A stretch of DNA of 5,837 nucleotides from contig DSBX01000157.1 in the NCBI GenBank assembly GCA_011049385.1, positions 1-5,837 of the forward strand, written 5' to 3'. Positions 1 through 5,837 of the stretch are shown in pieces (within the stretch, counting starts at the first letter, position 1; each line of letters starts with the position of its first letter). The notes beneath the pieces were generated by a model. It ran no database searches, had not been told where the DNA came from, and saw only the letters and a list, made by a program, of their open reading frames with translations. This DNA comes from Caldifarciminota bacterium (GTDB lineage Bacteria > Hydrothermota > Tepidihabitantia > Tepidihabitantales > Tepidihabitantaceae). The translations under genes and the position numbers were made by a program.

Positions 1-216
1 ATGCTCGACCAGATTGAGCGCGGACGGGAGCGTAGCGAGCCCGAGTCGCCCTTTGAGAAGAGCGAAGGGGTGAAGGTCACCAAGGGTCCGTTTGCCGGGT
101 TTACCGGTACGGTTGAAGAGATAAACGTCGAGCGCCGGCGGGTGAAGGTCATGGTGACGATTTTCGGCCGGCCGACGCCAATCGACCTGGACTTCCTGGA
201 CGTCCAGGCTATCTAG
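1..216 (+). CDS. nusG: NusG transcription elongation/termination factor, C-terminal (KOW) part, cut by left edge
   Basis: NusG binds RNA polymerase through its N-terminal NGN domain. Its C-terminal KOW domain contacts ribosomal protein S10 or Rho, coupling transcription to translation or termination. Only the last 71 residues are visible. Residues 1-22 are the end of the NGN domain and a charged linker, and about 23-71 are the KOW barrel. The GPFAGF motif (29-34) and IFGRPTP (54-60) are hallmarks. Phe55 matches by alignment E. coli Phe165, in the loop that contacts S10 and Rho. The ATG at position 1 is almost certainly an internal Met, because NusG is normally about 175-190 residues and the NGN domain should lie upstream of the window. 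The gene ends with TAG 24 bases before rplK, the usual nusG-rplK order. The identification is firm; the true start is not visible. Confidence 0.96.
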   Translation: MLDQIERGRERSEPESPFEKSEGVKVTKGPFAGFTGTVEEINVERRRVKVMVTIFGRPTPIDLDFLDVQAI

Positions 217-240
217 TCATAATGACAGGAGGAGCGAGCC
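217..240 (+). promoter_or_regulatory. nusG-rplK spacer with strong Shine-Dalgarno for rplK
   Basis: The 24-nt gap contains a perfect AGGAGG at 227-232, eight bases before the rplK ATG, which fixes that start. There is no room for a promoter or a long leader. In E. coli, L1 represses translation of its operon from a structure near the rplK start. I see no clear L1-site mimic here; any such site would have to use the end of nusG or the start of rplK. Confidence 0.85.
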
Positions 241-669
241 ATGGCTAAGAAAGTCGCGGCTATCGTGAAGCTTCAGATCCCGGCCGGACAGGCGACCGCC
301 GCCCCGCCGGTTGGCCCGGCTTTGGGCCAGCACGGGGTGAACATCGCCGAGTTCATCCGGGCTTTCAACGAGGCGACCCGGAAGGAATCGCCGGGGATGT
401 TGATCCCGGTTGTCCTGACGGTCTACTCGGATCGGAAGTTCACGTTCGTGACCAAGAGCCCGCCCGCGTCGGTACTCCTGAAGCAGGCTGCCGGTCTGGC
501 CAAGGGTTCGGGCGAACCCAACCGCGGCAAAGTCGGGGTGGTTACCCGGAAGCAGCTGATGGAGATCGCGGAGCGGAAGAAGAGCGATTTGAATGCGGAT
601 GACGTTGAGGCCGCGGCCCGGATTGTGGCCGGTACTGCGCGTTCGATGGGCCTCCAGGTGGAGGACTGA
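241..669 (+). CDS. rplK: 50S ribosomal protein L11
   Basis: L11 binds the GTPase-associated region of 23S rRNA together with L10. It takes part in factor-dependent GTP hydrolysis, and in stringent-response activation in bacteria that use RelA. The 142-residue length is standard. The N-terminal domain (about 1-70) has the conserved KLQIPAGQA stretch (10-18) and the PPVGPALGQHGVNI stretch (22-35). Pro22 and Pro23 match the prolines where thiostrepton-resistance changes map in other bacteria. The linker and C-terminal RNA-binding domain follow, with TKSPPAS, the KGSGEPN loop, DLNADDVEAA and the terminal GTARSMG signature. The start is set by the AGGAGG eight bases upstream. The stop TGA (667-669) shares its final A with the rplA ATG, so the two genes are probably translationally coupled. 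Nothing looks broken or unusual. Confidence 0.98.
   Translation: MAKKVAAIVKLQIPAGQATAAPPVGPALGQHGVNIAEFIRAFNEATRKESPGMLIPVVLTVYSDRKFTFVTKSPPASVLLKQAAGLAKGSGEPNRGKVGVVTRKQLMEIAERKKSDLNADDVEAAARIVAGTARSMGLQVED
651..664 (+). promoter_or_regulatory. Short hairpin covering the rplA ribosome binding site
   Basis: CCTCC (651-655) and GGAGG (660-664) form a perfect five-pair stem around the loop AGGT. GGAGG is the only good Shine-Dalgarno for rplA, four bases before its ATG at 669. On paper the site is paired until a ribosome finishing rplK reads through it, which would couple L1 synthesis to L11. The stem is short and lies in coding sequence (codons for the Leu-Gln-Val-Glu end of L11), so it could be fortuitous. 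Confidence 0.35.
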
Positions 670-1379
670 TGCGTAGAAGCAGACGCTATACCGCGCTCAG
701 CGAGCAGTACGAGCGAAGCAAGGAATACCGGCTGGCCGAGGCGGTTGAGCTTGTCCGGAAGCATGCGACCGCCCGTTTCGACGAGTCGGTTGATATCGCC
801 GTCAAGCTTGGAATCGACCCCAAGAAGCAGGACCAGATGGTTCGCGGCACCGTCGGCCTGCCCCACGGTACCGGCAAGACGGTTCGGGTGCTGGTTTTCT
901 GCAAGGGAGAGAAGGAAGAGGAGGCGAAAGCGGCCGGTGCCGAGTTCGTCGGCTTCGAAGACTTGGTCGAGAAGGTCAAGGGCGGCTGGAACGACTTCGA
1001 TGTTGCCGTTGCCACTCCGGACACGATGTCGGCGGTCGGTCGTCTCGGGAAGATCCTGGCACCCAAAGGCAAGATGCCTTCGCCGAAGACCAAGACGGTG
1101 ACTTTCGATGTTGCCGACGCGGTCAAGGCCCTGAAGGCGGGCCGGATCAACTACCGCACCGACAAGACCGGCAACGTCCATGCGCTCGTGGGTAAGGTGA
1201 GCTTTGAGCCGGTGTCGCTGCTTGAGAACGCCCGGGCCTTCGTTGCCGAACTCATCCGGGTGAAGCCGGCGTCGGCCAAGGGCCAGTACATCAGGACCGC
1301 CGCACTCTCCTCCACAATGGGACCGGGGGTTCGGATTGACGTCCGCGACCTGACCGAGACCGCGCGGAAGGGAGACTAG
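669..1379 (+). CDS. rplA: 50S ribosomal protein L1
   Basis: L1 binds 23S rRNA helices 76-78 and forms the mobile stalk that helps release E-site tRNA. In many bacteria it also represses its own mRNA. The 236 residues match the usual ~230. The two-domain layout is visible: domain I is formed by residues ~1-67 plus ~160-236, and domain II lies between them. Phe37 and the SSTMGPG motif (214-220) match the rRNA-contacting Phe and Thr-Met residues of Thermus L1. HGTGKTVRVLVF (66-77) is typical. The family signature usually reads like LGPRGLMPNPKxGTVT; here residues 130-145 have Ala131, Lys135, Ser138 and Lys142. GKMP-type variants are known in archaeal L1, so this looks like divergence rather than damage. 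The ATG overlaps the rplK stop by one base; rplJ begins one base after this gene's TAG. Confidence 0.97.
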   Translation: MRRSRRYTALSEQYERSKEYRLAEAVELVRKHATARFDESVDIAVKLGIDPKKQDQMVRGTVGLPHGTGKTVRVLVFCKGEKEEEAKAAGAEFVGFEDLVEKVKGGWNDFDVAVATPDTMSAVGRLGKILAPKGKMPSPKTKTVTFDVADAVKALKAGRINYRTDKTGNVHALVGKVSFEPVSLLENARAFVAELIRVKPASAKGQYIRTAALSSTMGPGVRIDVRDLTETARKGD

Positions 1380-1380
1380 C

Positions 1381-1917
1381 ATGCCGAGTGCAAAGAAAGA
1401 GAAGGAAGTCGCGGCCCTGACGGAGCTGGTTCGTGGCGCTACCGGATACTACTTCCTCGACTTTACTGGTGTCGCGGCCAACGATTTCAATATGGCCCGG
1501 CGGCAACTACGCACGGCCGGGGCCAGCATCCGGGTCGTCAAGAACCGGCTGGCGTTTCGGGCGCTTGTCGAGAGCGGGATTGGCGAAGAGGTCGCCGAGT
1601 ACCTGAAGGGACCGACTTCGGTCGTTGTCGTCCGTGAAGACGCCATCGTGCCGGCCCGGGTACTGAAGGAGATTGCCCGTAAGCTCACCGCACTCAAGGT
1701 TAAGGGAGCGTATGTCGAAGAGACTTTCTTTGACGCCGACCGGTTCGATTTCCTGGCGTCACTGCCGACGAAGGACGACCTGCGCGGCCAACTCGTCGGG
1801 GTGCTGTCGGCCCCGATTTGGGAGTTGGCAAACAGCCTTGAGGGACTGTTGAACGAGTTCGCCTATGTGCTCGACCAGTTGGGCGAGCGCCGGTCCGAGG
1901 CCCAGACCGAGTCCTGA
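1381..1917 (+). CDS. rplJ: 50S ribosomal protein L10 (stalk base)
   Basis: L10 anchors L7/L12 dimers to the 50S subunit beside L11. Residues ~1-128 form the globular rRNA-binding domain, with recognisable FLDFTG (25-30), the VVKNRLAFRAL stretch (52-62) and the KGPTSVVV stretch (77-84). From Leu134 a long amphipathic helix carries three similar pentads, LVGVL (138-142), LANSL (149-153) and FAYVL (160-164), spaced exactly 11 residues apart, followed by a polar tail. At 178 residues the protein is about 12 longer than E. coli or Bacillus L10, and the extra length is in this helix. That suggests three L12 dimers rather than two (inference). GGGAG at 1370-1374, inside the end of rplA, is the likely ribosome binding site, six bases before the ATG. 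The one-base gap to rplA leaves no space for the L10-binding leader seen upstream of rplJ in E. coli. Confidence 0.97.
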   Translation: MPSAKKEKEVAALTELVRGATGYYFLDFTGVAANDFNMARRQLRTAGASIRVVKNRLAFRALVESGIGEEVAEYLKGPTSVVVVREDAIVPARVLKEIARKLTALKVKGAYVEETFFDADRFDFLASLPTKDDLRGQLVGVLSAPIWELANSLEGLLNEFAYVLDQLGERRSEAQTES

Positions 1918-2045
1918 GACGAGGGAGCGGTTGAGCACGTTGGAAATGAGAATTGCTGCTTCGAATAGGCCTGAGCTGTTGTGCCGTAAGTCCGGTACAC
2001 TGCGATTCGTAACGGTCGCATCGACGACCCACCAGGAGGACTGAA
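1918..2045 (+). promoter_or_regulatory. rplJ-rplL intergenic region with two adjacent stem-loops and a strong Shine-Dalgarno
   Basis: This 128-nt spacer is the only sizeable gap in the window. Two imperfect hairpins abut exactly. In 1981-2000, GTG/CAC and CCG/CGG helices are separated by a two-base bulge around a six-base loop. In 2001-2020, TGCGA/TCGCA encloses a bulged T and a short TCG/CGG helix with a TAA loop. A 13-base unpaired stretch then leads to AGGAGG (2034-2039), six bases before the rplL ATG. There is no T-tract after the hairpins, so they are not a rho-independent terminator. A TACACT (1996-2001) resembles a -10 box but has no matching -35. The likely role is to set the translation rate of rplL, whose product is needed in excess. 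The hairpins were found by eye, without energy calculation. Confidence 0.4.
1946..2044 (+). other. Possible 32-codon small ORF ending next to rplL (doubtful)
   Basis: An ATG at 1946 opens a 32-residue frame through most of the rplJ-rplL spacer, ending in TGA (2042-2044) one base before the rplL ATG. The peptide is basic in the middle (LLCRKSG) and ends in HQED; it has no recognisable motif, signal peptide or run of one amino acid that would mark an attenuation leader. The nearest GAGGGAG (1921-1927) is 18 bases upstream of the ATG, too far for it, though in-frame TTG codons at 1931 and 1940 lie nearer. A frame this short is expected by chance in GC-rich DNA. It is recorded only because translation of it would melt both hairpins and hand ribosomes to rplL. 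Confidence 0.12.
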
Positions 2046-2441
2046 ATGTCTGAAGACAAGATACAGCAGTTGATTGCCCAGATCGAGACGCTGACCGTCA
2101 GCGAGTTGGCTGCGCTGGTAAAAGAACTGAAGGAGAAGTTCGGCATTACCGCGCCGGTCTTCGCGGCCGGTGTCATGCCGGCGGGTGGTCCGGGCGGCGC
2201 CGCACCGGCGGAGTCCGAGGCCGAAGAGAAGACGGAGTTCGTTGTCACGTTGACGTCGGTCGGGGACAAGAAGATCCAGGTGCTGAAGGAGCTCCGTGCG
2301 CTGACCCAGCTCGGGCTCAAGGAAGCCAAGGACATCATCGATAGTGTGCCCAGCACGATCAAGGATAGCGCGACCAAGGAAGAAGCGGACAAGTTGAAGG
2401 CGAAGCTGGAAGAAGTCGGGGCCAAGGTCGAGGTCAAGTAG
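2046..2441 (+). CDS. rplL: 50S ribosomal protein L7/L12 (multicopy stalk protein)
   Basis: L7/L12 dimers sit on the L10 helix and recruit and activate the translational GTPases. Residues ~2-34 are the dimerising, L10-binding N-terminal domain (LTVSELAALVKELKEKFG). Residues ~35-62 are a flexible hinge rich in Ala, Gly, Pro and Glu, somewhat longer than usual; total length is 131 against ~120-128 typical. The C-terminal domain (63-131) opens with EKTEFVV and has LGLKEAKD (89-96). The factor-binding residues Lys81, Arg84, Lys92, Glu93 and Lys95 correspond to E. coli Lys70, Arg73, Lys81, Glu82 and Lys84. One oddity is Gln88 where the family nearly always has Gly (TGLGL becomes TQLGL). Its AGGAGG ribosome binding site is the joint strongest in the window, fitting high expression. 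rpoB starts one base after the TAG. Confidence 0.98.
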   Translation: MSEDKIQQLIAQIETLTVSELAALVKELKEKFGITAPVFAAGVMPAGGPGGAAPAESEAEEKTEFVVTLTSVGDKKIQVLKELRALTQLGLKEAKDIIDSVPSTIKDSATKEEADKLKAKLEEVGAKVEVK

Positions 2442-2442
2442 C

Positions 2443-5837
<3,395 letters not shown>

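Noticed and set aside
237..246. Perfect palindrome AGCCATGGCT over the rplK start codon
   Set aside because: Ten bases with no loop cannot form an mRNA hairpin. It follows from the common Met-Ala start codons preceded by AGCC and is likely chance.
1058..1107. Variant L1 signature as evidence of a degraded or transferred rplA
   Set aside because: The changes keep the motif's pattern, GKMP variants are known in archaeal L1, and the rest of the protein and its RNA-contact residues are intact.
423..1382. A 319-residue open frame on the minus strand across rplK and rplA
   Set aside because: It lies opposite two unmistakable ribosomal protein genes; long antisense frames are expected from GC-rich codon bias, and the product resembles no family I know.
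1996..2001. TACACT as the -10 box of an internal rplL promoter
   Set aside because: It matches four of six consensus bases, but the -35 position (around 1973-1978) reads GAGCTG. It also overlaps the bases of both hairpins.

Overview
The window is a piece of the conserved bacterial transcription and translation operon, all on the + strand, in the order nusG (3' end) - rplK - rplA - rplJ - rplL - rpoB (5' portion, open at the right edge). Every gene is identified by clear family sequence. The DNA is GC-rich (about 60 % by eye). There are no RNA genes, mobile elements, CRISPR arrays or phage genes, and no convincing promoter or rho-independent terminator. The source is a bacterium. The beta subunit carries a large insertion between the flap and the catalytic lysine region, as in Proteobacteria, Bacteroidetes and relatives, and lacks the compact Firmicutes form. 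A few motifs (HYSHYGR, MGSNMQRQAVP) resemble FCB-type sequences. However, unusual insertions in beta make an uncultivated or deep-branching phylum plausible. I cannot name the taxon from sequence alone.

Layout: 1-216 is the KOW domain of NusG, cut by the left edge. A 24-nt spacer with a perfect AGGAGG leads to rplK (L11, 241-669). rplA (L1, 669-1379) overlaps rplK by one base. rplJ (L10, 1381-1917) follows one base after rplA. A 128-nt spacer, the only real intergenic region, then precedes rplL (L7/L12, 2046-2441). rpoB (2443 to the edge) starts one base after rplL; 1131 complete codons are present, ending inside the conserved NPLGVPSR motif, so roughly the last 230 residues are missing.

How the genes work together: L11, L10 and L7/L12 form the GTPase-associated stalk base and stalk of the 50S subunit, and L1 forms the opposite stalk at the E site. 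NusG and beta belong to the transcription machinery. The packing is tighter than in E. coli: there is no room between genes for the L10 autoregulatory leader before rplJ or for the attenuator before rpoB. The one long spacer sits before rplL, whose product is needed in several copies per ribosome. It holds two adjacent imperfect stem-loops and a strong ribosome binding site.

I found no undescribed multi-gene system. The points most worth a second look lie inside the proteins: a ~70-residue insertion in beta upstream of the rifampicin region, a ~15-residue insertion in beta within one of its most conserved stretches next to the active site, and an L10 tail with three evenly spaced putative L12-binding repeats.
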